In this document: positions 44,304-53,102 of the stretch, piece after piece
How the letters are laid out: every line of letters begins with the position of its first letter
Position numbering within the stretch: position 1 is the stretch's first letter
Source: Ignavibacteria bacterium
GTDB lineage: Bacteria > Bacteroidota > Ignavibacteria > Tepidaquicellales > Tepidaquicellaceae
DNA: 64,000 bases
NCBI GenBank assembly: GCA_016719565.1
Contig: JADJYU010000007.1
Coordinates: 62,001 to 126,000 of the forward strand
Direction of reading: 5' to 3'
Translations under genes and position numbers: made by a program
The notes under the pieces: generated by a model
What the model saw: the letters and a program-made list of their open reading frames with translations, nothing else
The model's database searches: none
Told to the model about the DNA's origin: nothing

Positions 44304-45725
44304 TTGGAATTAAAGGAACGATTTTATAGCAGCAAGCAGGAATTTGTATTTCTGGCAATATTGATCCTGTCGATCTTGCCGTTTCTAATATTACACTATT
44401 TCAACCAGCCGACGTCAGAAGATTTCATTTATGGCGAAGAGACAAGAAGAATAGGATTTGTAAAAGAATACAAAGTGCTTTATAAATACTGGGGCGGAAG
44501 ATACTTCGGATATATATTGATGTTCATTAATCCATTGTATCTGAAGTCAATCGCCGGCTACAAGGTAATTACTTTTATACTGATGATTTTGTTTTTCTAC
44601 ATGCAGTATTTATTCATAAATGAGTTTACGAAGAAAAATCTGAGATTCAGGGAAAGAGTCGTTTTTACTTTGTCAGTTTTTTTTCTGTATTTATATTTCA
44701 TGCCTTCTGTAGGGCAGGGATTTTACTGGTGGGTTTCCGCAATATTTTATCATGTTGGATTAATGCTGCTGATGCTCTTTTGTATTTTTTATTCGAGACA
44801 ATCTGAAGACAATAATGGAAAGTCCAAACTTTTATACACTGTTCTCTGCGCAATAACAATTGCAGCCATTGCAGGATCAAATGAATTGGCGGCGGCAACT
44901 ATATTAATTCTGATGTTCATACTATTCATCAAGAGTATCTTCATTGACAGAAAATTCAGAATAGCTGACTTATTTTTAGCAGGAGTCACATTGATCTCAG
45001 TGTATTATACTTACGCAGCGCCGGGAAATATTCAGAGAGGAAAGCAATATGAAAACAGTCAGAATTTTATGTTCTCTTTGGAAAGTACTTTTTCTTTTAT
45101 ATTTAAAGAACTTTTGACCTGGACTTTTTTTACGCCTCTTCTGATAATTACATTTATACTGATACCTTTACTCATAAAACTTGCTTCCGGCTCAGAGGAA
45201 ACTAAAAGCACTTACAGGATCAATCCTCTATTTAGTCTGGTTTCCCTGCTTATAATTATCTTCCTTAATGTCTTTCTGACATTCTGGAGTCTCGGAATTC
45301 CGCCTTATGACAGGATTCTGAATGTATCATATTTTATATTTCTTATGGGATGGTTTTACAATGTCATTGTATTAATGCATTATTTTAAAAGTAAATATGA
45401 ATTTGATCTTCAGCGGCTGCCCGGGTATTCATATACAATTGCTCTTGTGTTACTTGTCGCATTTATGTTCAAAGAGAATAACATAAAGACAGCATATGCT
45501 GAAGTTGTAGGAGGTGATGCTTACCATTACAATAAAGAATTGAATGACAGGTATCAGTTCATTTCAGAAAGTAAATCTGACACCGTAGTTGTGGATACCA
45601 TAAGCAATGTACCAAAATCATTTTTTCTTCTGGACATATTTACTGACCCTGAATTATTTTATAACAAAGGATACGCAATGTTCTTTAATAAGAAAGCTAT
45701 TATAATAAGGAAGAATGATGATTGA
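44304..45725 (+). CDS. Polytopic membrane protein, GT-C/DUF6056-like
   Basis: The 473-residue protein has a TTG start and about ten membrane helices. A first extracytoplasmic loop carries acidic residues and Trp/Tyr (NQPTSEDFIYGEETRRIG ... YKYWGGRYFGY), the kind of arrangement seen in lipid-linked-sugar-using GT-C transferases. A soluble C-terminal tail of ~80 residues follows. I recognise no firm family motif beyond this DUF6056-like pattern. Addition of a sugar on the periplasmic side is the best inference. Confidence 0.65.
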   Translation: MELKERFYSSKQEFVFLAILILSILPFLILHYFNQPTSEDFIYGEETRRIGFVKEYKVLYKYWGGRYFGYILMFINPLYLKSIAGYKVITFILMILFFYMQYLFINEFTKKNLRFRERVVFTLSVFFLYLYFMPSVGQGFYWWVSAIFYHVGLMLLMLFCIFYSRQSEDNNGKSKLLYTVLCAITIAAIAGSNELAAATILILMFILFIKSIFIDRKFRIADLFLAGVTLISVYYTYAAPGNIQRGKQYENSQNFMFSLESTFSFIFKELLTWTFFTPLLIITFILIPLLIKLASGSEETKSTYRINPLFSLVSLLIIIFLNVFLTFWSLGIPPYDRILNVSYFIFLMGWFYNVIVLMHYFKSKYEFDLQRLPGYSYTIALVLLVAFMFKENNIKTAYAEVVGGDAYHYNKELNDRYQFISESKSDTVVVDTISNVPKSFFLLDIFTDPELFYNKGYAMFFNKKAIIIRKNDD

Positions 45726-45796
45726 TTTGAATGTTCAGTTTAAAAAGTCGATGTGCCTAACCGGCTTTAGATTTAAGAATGTAAAAAAATTTTAAT

Positions 45797-46576
45797 TTGG
45801 AACAACAGGGAAAAATAGTTGCATCAATAGAAGCCCGCATGACCTCAACTCGTCTGCCGGGTAAGGTGCTGATGGAAATCGGAGGAAAGCCGGTACTGCA
45901 GATTCTGATCGAGAGACTGAAAAGATCTAAATACATAAACGAAATTGTAATTGCTTCAACAGATAATAAAGCTGACGATCCTATTGAACTTCTTGGAAAT
46001 AAACTGAACATTCCTGTCTTCAGAGGAAGCGAGGAGGATGTACTAGGCCGTGTAACCGGAGCAGTGGAATCTGTAAAAGGAGATTTGATAGTCGAAGTAA
46101 CCGGCGACTGCCCGTTAATGGATCCTGAAGTTATGGACAAAGTCATTGAAGAATATCTGAATCAATTTCCGGAATATGATTACGTTACGAATATAGGATA
46201 TGTGGAAAATCAGGTTCGTGAAATACCGATAGGTATGGATATCAGGGTGTTCACATTCAAAGATCTGAAACACATCAGTGAGATCACGGACGATCCGGAA
46301 GACAGGGAACATGTATCGCTTTATTTCTTCAGAACGGGAAAAGACAAGTATAAGCTGCTCAATATTAAAACGCCTGATGAATGGAAAAGAGATTACAATG
46401 TAAGAATTGCTTTAGATACCGCTGAGGATTTTCAGTTCATAGAAAAAGTTTATACGGAGGTTTCCAAAATAAATCCTGAATTTGGATTAAAAGATATTTT
46501 GAATTTTCTAGATGAGAATAAAGATCTGCTGAAGTTAAATTCGCAGGTAATTCAAAAAACAGTTTCAAACCTTTGA
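45797..46576 (+). CDS. SpsF/acylneuraminate cytidylyltransferase-like protein, copy 2
   Basis: This 259-residue protein uses a TTG start. It has VASIEARMTSTRLPGKVLMEIGGKP and EVTGDCPLMDPEVMDKVI, the same set as in the copy at 39835-40575. It probably uses CTP to activate an acidic sugar. The last bases overlap the TTG of the downstream Gfo/Idh gene (TTGA), so the two are coupled. Two copies in one cluster suggest two activated acids or two steps. Confidence 0.85.
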   Translation: MEQQGKIVASIEARMTSTRLPGKVLMEIGGKPVLQILIERLKRSKYINEIVIASTDNKADDPIELLGNKLNIPVFRGSEEDVLGRVTGAVESVKGDLIVEVTGDCPLMDPEVMDKVIEEYLNQFPEYDYVTNIGYVENQVREIPIGMDIRVFTFKDLKHISEITDDPEDREHVSLYFFRTGKDKYKLLNIKTPDEWKRDYNVRIALDTAEDFQFIEKVYTEVSKINPEFGLKDILNFLDENKDLLKLNSQVIQKTVSNL

Positions 46577-47565
46577 GCGGATCAAAGATATACACAGCTG
46601 CGATAATCGGCTGCGGTGATATAGGTTATCTGTTCGACAAGGACATAGGAAATGAATTGAATTCAGATGAAGCTCTTACACATTTCCGCTCATTGAATAA
46701 TTCAGAAAAGTTCAGGTTAGTATCAGTCGCGGATATTAATGTGGCTCCGCTGAATTTGATTGACAAACAAACAGGAATTAAAAAGTATGATGATTACAAA
46801 AAAATGGTTGAAGAGTTAAATCCTGATTTAGTTACCATTGCAACGAATGATGAATCGCATTATCCTATCCTGACTGAACTTTTAAAATACAAACCAAAAT
46901 TTGTTTTCTGCGAAAAGCCTTTGGCAAAAACAGGGAAAGAAATTGAAGAAATATGTAAAAAGTATAAAGAAGCGGGAATTCCATTACAGGTGAACTATAC
47001 AAGAAGATTCCTGAATGAGTTTGAAGAAATTAAAAAAAGTATTGATGAAAATAAAATCGGCAGAACAGAATCTGTTACTTTTTATTATTCGAGAGGACTT
47101 GTTCACAATGCTTCGCATTATATTGATATTGTATTATGGTATTTCGGCGAACCTGATGACGTGATAAGTTTTTCTCAAAAGAAAGGGATCACTGATGAGG
47201 ATAAGTCAGTTAGTTTTATTTTCAAATATAGCGGAGGACCTGAAATAATATTTATCGCTCTGGATATTGATAAACTTTCATTTGCCGAGATAGATATAGT
47301 CGGAACGCAGGGAAGGATAAAATATAATTACAAAGGTGAAATAGAATATTATACAATAAAGGATAATCCTCTTTTCAATGGTTATAAAATTTATGAATGT
47401 ATCAGCGCAGATAAGATAAAATTTGCAAGCGCTTTACCTGAAGCTTATAAAAATAATTATGAAGTCATGACCGGTAAATCAAGTTTAAGATCAAATTCAG
47501 AAAATTCAATAAAAATATTCAATCTGATAAAAAGAATCGGAGAAAACAGAATATGGCAAAATTAG
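46573..47565 (+). CDS. Gfo/Idh/MocA-family oxidoreductase
   Basis: The 330-residue enzyme has AIIGCGDIGYLFDKD as the NAD loop, FVFCEKPLAKTGKE with the family lysine and NASHYIDIVLWYFGEPDD in the catalytic domain. It overlaps the following DegT gene by 13 bp. The pair could oxidise a sugar hydroxyl and then aminate the ketone, which is a common two-step logic. The substrate is not known. Confidence 0.88.
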   Translation: MSGSKIYTAAIIGCGDIGYLFDKDIGNELNSDEALTHFRSLNNSEKFRLVSVADINVAPLNLIDKQTGIKKYDDYKKMVEELNPDLVTIATNDESHYPILTELLKYKPKFVFCEKPLAKTGKEIEEICKKYKEAGIPLQVNYTRRFLNEFEEIKKSIDENKIGRTESVTFYYSRGLVHNASHYIDIVLWYFGEPDDVISFSQKKGITDEDKSVSFIFKYSGGPEIIFIALDIDKLSFAEIDIVGTQGRIKYNYKGEIEYYTIKDNPLFNGYKIYECISADKIKFASALPEAYKNNYEVMTGKSSLRSNSENSIKIFNLIKRIGENRIWQN

Positions 47566-48872
47566 CATTAACAGGCGGTTCGCCTGTCAGAACAAAAATA
47601 TTCCCCCAAAGTAATACGATCGGCGAAGAGGAAAAAAACGCAGTAATGAAAGTACTCAACTCCGGAAATCTATCGCAGTATGTTGGTTCATGGAATCCTG
47701 ATTTTTCAGGAGGACCGATGGTAAAGGAGTTTGAAAAGAAATGGGCAGAAGCTCTCGAAGTAGAATTCTGCATGGCGGTAAATTCAAATACATCCGGACT
47801 TTATTCCAGTATAGGAGCATGTGATATCGGACCGGGTGATGAAGTTATAGTTTCCCCATACACGATGACAGCCGGAGCAATCGCACCATTGATTTACGGC
47901 GCTGTGCCGGTATTTGCTGACATTGACGAAGATACTTTTTGTCTCGATCCAAAAAGCATAGAAGCAAACATTAACGAACGGACCAAAGCAATTTTACTCG
48001 TGCATATCTGCGGGCATCCTTCTGAAATGGATGTGATAATGGCAATTGCAAAAGAGCATAATCTGAAAGTTATAGAAGACTGCGCGCAATCACCAATGTC
48101 TGTATACAAAGGAAAATTTGTAGGGGGGATAGGGGACGTCGGTGTATTCAGTCTGAATTATCACAAGCATATTCACACAGGTGAAGGCGGCATGATAGTT
48201 ACCAATGATCCCGTATTAGCGGAGAAAATTCAGCTGATTAGAAATCACGGTGAAGCTGTAGTAGAAGGTAAGAAAACAAAAGACATATGGAATACTTTCG
48301 GATTTAATTACAGAATGCCTGAGATTGAAGCTGCGATCGGTATTGAGCAATTGAAAAAACTTCCTGACCTTATAGAGAGAAGGATTGAAAATGCAAATTT
48401 CCTATCGGAAATAATCGGCAAGCTGCCGGGTATAACTCCGCCAGTCGTGAAAGACGGATGTAAACATGTTTATTATCAGCAGACATTTAAGTTTAATAAA
48501 GAGATCACCGGCATTCACAGAAATACTTTTGTAGATGCTCTGAAAGCTGAACTTCCAACGATGGTGTTGAGGGAAAGCACACCGATCATCGGAAGCGGAT
48601 TTGCGCCGCCATTGTATCTGCAGCCGATATATCAGCAGAGACTTCATAAGTGTTCATTTAACTGTCCGAGATACGAAGGAGCAGTCTCATATGAAAGAGG
48701 ACTTTGTCCTGTAACGGAAAGAATGTTTTTTGAGGAAGTTTTCACACATGAGTTCATGAGACCGAGTTTTTCGAAAACTGATCTTGAAGATGTTGTAAAT
48801 GCTTATCACAAAGTATATGAGAATATGAACGAGCTGAAAGAATACGAGATGAAAAAATCAGTGACTGTATAG
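47553..48872 (+). CDS. DegT/DnrJ-family sugar aminotransferase (GGSPVR subgroup)
   Basis: The 439-residue PLP enzyme begins LALTGGSPVRTKIFP, like the scyllo-inosose/AHBA-type subgroup of DegT enzymes. VIEDCAQSP and the Schiff-base Lys in FSLNYHKHIHTGEGGM near residue 210 are present. A Cys-rich stretch lies in the C-terminal third (HKCSFNCPRYEG, GLCPVTER). It follows an oxidoreductase with overlapping ends, which suggests 3- or 4-amination of a keto sugar. Confidence 0.87.
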   Translation: MAKLALTGGSPVRTKIFPQSNTIGEEEKNAVMKVLNSGNLSQYVGSWNPDFSGGPMVKEFEKKWAEALEVEFCMAVNSNTSGLYSSIGACDIGPGDEVIVSPYTMTAGAIAPLIYGAVPVFADIDEDTFCLDPKSIEANINERTKAILLVHICGHPSEMDVIMAIAKEHNLKVIEDCAQSPMSVYKGKFVGGIGDVGVFSLNYHKHIHTGEGGMIVTNDPVLAEKIQLIRNHGEAVVEGKKTKDIWNTFGFNYRMPEIEAAIGIEQLKKLPDLIERRIENANFLSEIIGKLPGITPPVVKDGCKHVYYQQTFKFNKEITGIHRNTFVDALKAELPTMVLRESTPIIGSGFAPPLYLQPIYQQRLHKCSFNCPRYEGAVSYERGLCPVTERMFFEEVFTHEFMRPSFSKTDLEDVVNAYHKVYENMNELKEYEMKKSVTV

Positions 48873-49928
48873 ATGAAGAAAAAAGTGCTGTCTGTCTTTG
48901 ATGATCCGGGCGGCGGATTAGCGGTAACAGCTGTTGCAGAAGAGTTAAAGAAAAATGCGGAATTGGATCTGACGGTATACAGCGGAAAGCTTAGCAAAGA
49001 AATTGCAGTCAGTACAGGTTTTGAATATAGAGAAATTGAATCCATGATCAGCAAAGAAACGGCGGAAGATATTTTCACAGAAGTATCTCCGGATCTTCTG
49101 CTGACAGCCACAGGAGGCGGTAATGCCGAGCAGGAAATCCGCAACATTGCTTTCAGAAAAAATATACCAAGTGTAGTGATACTTGATTACTGGAAAGATT
49201 ACAAGAGGAGATGGCTTTATGCAGATCATGAAATAAATATGATAAAAGATAATGTTTGCGTGATGGATGATTTTACAAAACAGGAAATGACAGAGGAAGG
49301 TTTTCCTGAATATAACATTCATGTCACAGGTCATCCGTATCTGGATAAAATATTTAATACCGGAAAGAAAAAGTCTAAAGAAAAAAGTGAAAATGTTATG
49401 AGTATTTTATTTCTTTCACAGCCTTTAGAAATTATAGGGATTAAAAAATATGAGATACATCCGCTAAAAATATTGTCTGATGCAGCTGAAGAATATTCTG
49501 AAAAATCAGGTAAGAAAGTAGCGCTTACTGTCAGACTTCATCCATCTGAAAATATTTCTAAAGAGATATCAGAAATTTTAAACAATCACGGAAATGGAAA
49601 TTATAATATTAAAATTTCAGAAAGCGGCAGTTCGATTTCTGAACTCCTTTCAGAATCTGATATGGTAATTGGATATAATTCAATTGCCTTATTTGAGTCG
49701 CGTGCTGAAAATATTAAGACATTAAGTATGAATTTATTTCCTGTGAAGGAGTCACTTCGCAATGCTTTTGAATCAGCAGGGATTAAATCAGTGGAAGCAA
49801 ATAAATCTGAAATTATGGAAACAATATTTTCAGACCCTGACACAGTTCCCCATGGAAAAGTTTTCAGCGGAGCAATCAGTAACTGCATAAAAGTAATATC
49901 AGAAAATTTAAATTTAAGACTGCGATAA
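48873..49928 (+). CDS. Putative GT-B-fold protein of unknown specificity
   Basis: The 351-residue protein begins KKVLSVFDDPGGGLAVTAVAEEL and has LLLTATGGGNAEQEIRNIAF, VTGHPYLDKIF, LTVRLHPSEN and MVIGYNSIALFESRAENIKT. This is the order of a GT-B fold as in UDP-GlcNAc 2-epimerase, CDP-glycerol transferase and capsule glycosyltransferases. I do not recognise the exact family. It abuts the aminotransferase and GNAT genes, so a role in nonulosonate synthesis or transfer is inferred. Confidence 0.6.
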   Translation: MKKKVLSVFDDPGGGLAVTAVAEELKKNAELDLTVYSGKLSKEIAVSTGFEYREIESMISKETAEDIFTEVSPDLLLTATGGGNAEQEIRNIAFRKNIPSVVILDYWKDYKRRWLYADHEINMIKDNVCVMDDFTKQEMTEEGFPEYNIHVTGHPYLDKIFNTGKKKSKEKSENVMSILFLSQPLEIIGIKKYEIHPLKILSDAAEEYSEKSGKKVALTVRLHPSENISKEISEILNNHGNGNYNIKISESGSSISELLSESDMVIGYNSIALFESRAENIKTLSMNLFPVKESLRNAFESAGIKSVEANKSEIMETIFSDPDTVPHGKVFSGAISNCIKVISENLNLRLR

Positions 49929-49942
49929 ATTAATACACTAAA

Positions 49943-50503
49943 ATGATCAACCCATTTTTAACGGGAATTAAAATTTATCTATCGCCTTTATCCAAAGCTG
50001 ATATTTCCGAAAAGTATATAAGCTGGCTTAATGATAAGGAGATTTGCAGAGACAACTCGCATGCTACATTTCCTAATACAAGATCAAAGACAATTGCATA
50101 TATTGAAAATCTTGAAAAGAGCAAGGACGAAGTAGCTTTTGCGATAAGATGGAAAAAGAATGACATGCATGTTGGTAATGCAGCGATGCAGAGAATTGAC
50201 AGGATAAACAGAAGCGCTGAGCTTGCAATAATAATCGGTGATAAGAAATACTGGGGTAAAGGAATAGCGAGTGAAGTATACATGCTATTAATAGAGTATG
50301 GATTTGACACATTGAATCTTAACAGAATTTCATCAGGTCAGACGCTTGCAAATAAAGGAATGATAAAGGTGTGTGAAAAGTCAGGAATGAAACGCGAAGG
50401 AGTGCTGCGACAGATATTATACAAAGAAGGTGAATATCTTGACGCCGGAATATATTCAATTTTAAAAAAGGAATTTGAAATGAAAATGAAAGGGAAAAAA
50501 TAA
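49943..50503 (+). CDS. GNAT acetyltransferase (RimJ/PseH-like)
   Basis: This is a 186-residue GNAT protein. The acyl-CoA loop is GDKKYWGKGIASEVY, and the C-terminal NKGMIKVCEKSGMKREGVLRQ is typical of RimJ/RimL and sugar N-acetyltransferases. It sits 14 bp after the putative GT-B gene and directly before the amidotransferase gene. It likely acetylates the amino group added by the DegT enzyme, as PseH does in pseudaminate synthesis. Confidence 0.87.
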   Translation: MINPFLTGIKIYLSPLSKADISEKYISWLNDKEICRDNSHATFPNTRSKTIAYIENLEKSKDEVAFAIRWKKNDMHVGNAAMQRIDRINRSAELAIIIGDKKYWGKGIASEVYMLLIEYGFDTLNLNRISSGQTLANKGMIKVCEKSGMKREGVLRQILYKEGEYLDAGIYSILKKEFEMKMKGKK

Positions 50504-51703
50504 ATGAGTGAATTGAAATTAAATAAGCAGCTTATGAAAGGAGTTCAGTATTGTATCAGATGCTGTATTCCTGAAACGCAGGAGGGAGTGGAGTTTGATG
50601 AAATGGGAATATGTCAGGCCTGTCAGTCATCCGAACAGAAGATTCATATTGACTGGGTGGAAAAGGAAAAGCAGCTTAGAGAAATACTTGACACCGCAAA
50701 AGAAATGGCGGGAAATAATTACGACTGTATCGTCCCGATAAGCGGCGGAAAGGACAGCACATTTCAGCTTCACGTGCTGACGAAGATCTACAAAATGAAA
50801 CCGCTTGCACTGACATTCAGTCATAACTGGTTCAGTGAAACAGGCTGGTATAATCTTTTGAATTCTCTGGAGAAGTTTAATGTGGACCATATTATGTTCA
50901 CTCCAAACCGTGATCTTGTAAACAGACTTGCAAAGAAATCACTTGAAGCGATAGGCGATACCTGCTGGCATTGTCATAACGGAGTACCGGCGTTTGCATT
51001 ACAGGCTGCGGTAAGATTCAAAATACCTCTGCTTATATTCGGAGAATCAATAGCTGAGTCATCCGGCAGATCGTCTTATAAAAATCCGCTGATGGAATTT
51101 AATGTGGATTATTTTATGAGAGTATCAGGCAAAAGAGATCCGAAGGATATGGTTTGTGATTATATTACTGAGAAAGAAATGAAACCTTTTTTCATCCCGA
51201 CTCTGAAAGAACTTGAAGATGCCGGAGTTAGACTTATGCATCTAGGAGATTATATATTCTGGGATGATGAAAGGCAGATGGAATTTGTAAGAGACACATA
51301 CGGATGGAAAGAGACGGAAGTAGAAGGTACATATAAAGGATACAAAAGCGCCGAATGTATAATGCCGGGTATGCATGACTTTACAAATTATCTTAAAAGA
51401 GGTTATGGCAGATCTACTTATCAGTCGAGTGTGGACGTAAGGAACGGACTGCTTTCAAGAGAGGAAGGTTTTGAACTCGCAAATTCATTTGACATGGAAA
51501 TACCCGAATCACTGGAATATTATTTGAAGATAACAGGAATTAGCAGGGAAGATTTTTACAAAATGATGAAAGAGAAAAGACTTGATGTCATTAAAAATAT
51601 TGAACTTCCTGTGATACAAAAGACAAGAAAGAATAAAGAGAGGATACTTCCGTTTGCTCAGCAGTTAGTTGAAAAAGAAGAGCAAAGGAGAAAAGGTAAA
51701 TAA
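50504..51703 (+). CDS. N-acetyl sugar amidotransferase (PseA/WbpG family)
   Basis: The 399-residue protein has an N-terminal zinc-ribbon-like pair (CIRCCIPETQEG and GICQACQ). The PP-loop ATPase motif PISGGKDSTFQLHV is near residue 85, and TCWHCHNGVPAFAL follows. PseA/WbpG enzymes convert an N-acetyl group to an acetamidino group, using ATP and ammonia delivered by a HisH/HisF-type glutaminase pair. No such pair is in the window. Instead an amidase gene follows at once. The ATG abuts the TAA of the acetyltransferase gene. Confidence 0.9.
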   Translation: MSELKLNKQLMKGVQYCIRCCIPETQEGVEFDEMGICQACQSSEQKIHIDWVEKEKQLREILDTAKEMAGNNYDCIVPISGGKDSTFQLHVLTKIYKMKPLALTFSHNWFSETGWYNLLNSLEKFNVDHIMFTPNRDLVNRLAKKSLEAIGDTCWHCHNGVPAFALQAAVRFKIPLLIFGESIAESSGRSSYKNPLMEFNVDYFMRVSGKRDPKDMVCDYITEKEMKPFFIPTLKELEDAGVRLMHLGDYIFWDDERQMEFVRDTYGWKETEVEGTYKGYKSAECIMPGMHDFTNYLKRGYGRSTYQSSVDVRNGLLSREEGFELANSFDMEIPESLEYYLKITGISREDFYKMMKEKRLDVIKNIELPVIQKTRKNKERILPFAQQLVEKEEQRRKGK

Positions 51704-51704
51704 A

Positions 51705-53099
51705 TTGGAAGCAATAAAAGCTGAAAAAAATGTATTCCTGAGCAAAAGTATTTCCGAACTTACAGAAATGTTGAGAAATACCGAGATCACTCCTGCTGAA
51801 ATTGCCGGAGAATGCATTAAGAGAATTGATGAATATAATGATAAGTTCAAAGTATTTGTAGTTTACAACGCTGAAAATTTATTCAGTCAGGCGGAAAAGA
51901 TCGCGGAAAGACTGAATGCAGGAGAAGAGGTAAGAAGACTTGAAGGAATTCCGGCAGGGATAAAGGATATTTTCAACACTTATGATTATCCGACTCAGAT
52001 GGGAAGTCCCTTATGGAAAAACTTTACATCGGGGAATGATTCGAGAGTGATATTTTATCTGAAGCAGGAAGGAGCTATAATTCCAGGGAAGACAGACACA
52101 GCTGAATTTGCAGTACACGCTATTGGAAACTGTCTGAACCCGCATGATATTACAAAGACACCCGGCACTTCATCGAGCGGATCTGCGGTAGCGGTATCGC
52201 TTGGGATGGTTCCGTTTTCAATCGGTACTCAGACAGCAGGTTCAATAGTACGTCCGGCAAGCTTTTGCGGTGTCTACGGATGCAAGCCGTCATTTGGACT
52301 TATTCCGAGGACAGGAATGCTGAAGACAACAGATAGTCTTGATACAATAGGTTTCTTTGCGTCAAAGTATGATGATATTGAAACAATATTTGAAATAATG
52401 AGAGTACACGGATCGAATTATCCTATGAGTCATAAAGCTTTAACAGATGAAGTCAGACAAAACAAAAAGTCCGGTAATAAATGGCGTGTGAAATTTGCAA
52501 AGACACATACATGGGATTTTGCTCCTGATTATGCTAAGAAAGAAATGGAAGACTTTATAAAAAAATTATCGGAGACAGATGACATTGAAATGACTGATGT
52601 AAAATTACCTGATGTGACGGAGCAGAGTCATGAAGTTCATCAGAGAATTTATGACAAGACATTGTCTTATTATTTTCAGGAAGAGTTTAAAAAGCCGGAA
52701 TTTATTTCACCCGTAATGCGTGAAATTTTTGACAGGGGAAATAAAATTACGGTAGAGCAATATCATCAGTCATTAAAAGATCAGGAAATAATTTCAGGAG
52801 AAGTAGAAAATTATTTTGAATCGACAGACATTATAATTTCCCTGAGCACTGCAGGTGAGGCGCCGCTGCGAGATGAGAGTGAAAAGCCTGACCCTTCGCT
52901 TATGTGGACGTTAAGTCATTTACCGGTAGTAAGTTGTCCGGTATTCGTCTCTCCCTCCGGATTACCTTATGGAGTTCAGATAGCAGCAAGAAAATATAAT
53001 GATCTGCTTTTATTCAGATTTACTGATCATCTCAGAAAAAATGGATTGATACCAGAAGGTGTTAATCCTATCCCTAAAATTTTAAAACAGACTAAGTAA
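51705..53099 (+). CDS. Amidase signature-family enzyme
   Basis: This is a 464-residue enzyme if the TTG at 51705 is the start. An in-frame ATG at 51669 would overlap the previous gene by 35 bp, and the TTG one base after the stop is preferred. The Ser-cisSer-Lys triad is visible: Lys in GIPAGIKDIF, the cis-Ser in PGTSSSGSAVAV, and the nucleophile Ser in TQTAGSIVRPA. The family hydrolyses amides such as Gln/Asn side chains (as in GatA) or aryl amides. Its position after a PseA-like gene raises the idea that it supplies ammonia. Confidence 0.85.
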   Translation: MEAIKAEKNVFLSKSISELTEMLRNTEITPAEIAGECIKRIDEYNDKFKVFVVYNAENLFSQAEKIAERLNAGEEVRRLEGIPAGIKDIFNTYDYPTQMGSPLWKNFTSGNDSRVIFYLKQEGAIIPGKTDTAEFAVHAIGNCLNPHDITKTPGTSSSGSAVAVSLGMVPFSIGTQTAGSIVRPASFCGVYGCKPSFGLIPRTGMLKTTDSLDTIGFFASKYDDIETIFEIMRVHGSNYPMSHKALTDEVRQNKKSGNKWRVKFAKTHTWDFAPDYAKKEMEDFIKKLSETDDIEMTDVKLPDVTEQSHEVHQRIYDKTLSYYFQEEFKKPEFISPVMREIFDRGNKITVEQYHQSLKDQEIISGEVENYFESTDIIISLSTAGEAPLRDESEKPDPSLMWTLSHLPVVSCPVFVSPSGLPYGVQIAARKYNDLLLFRFTDHLRKNGLIPEGVNPIPKILKQTK

Positions 53100-53102
53100 T
53101 TT

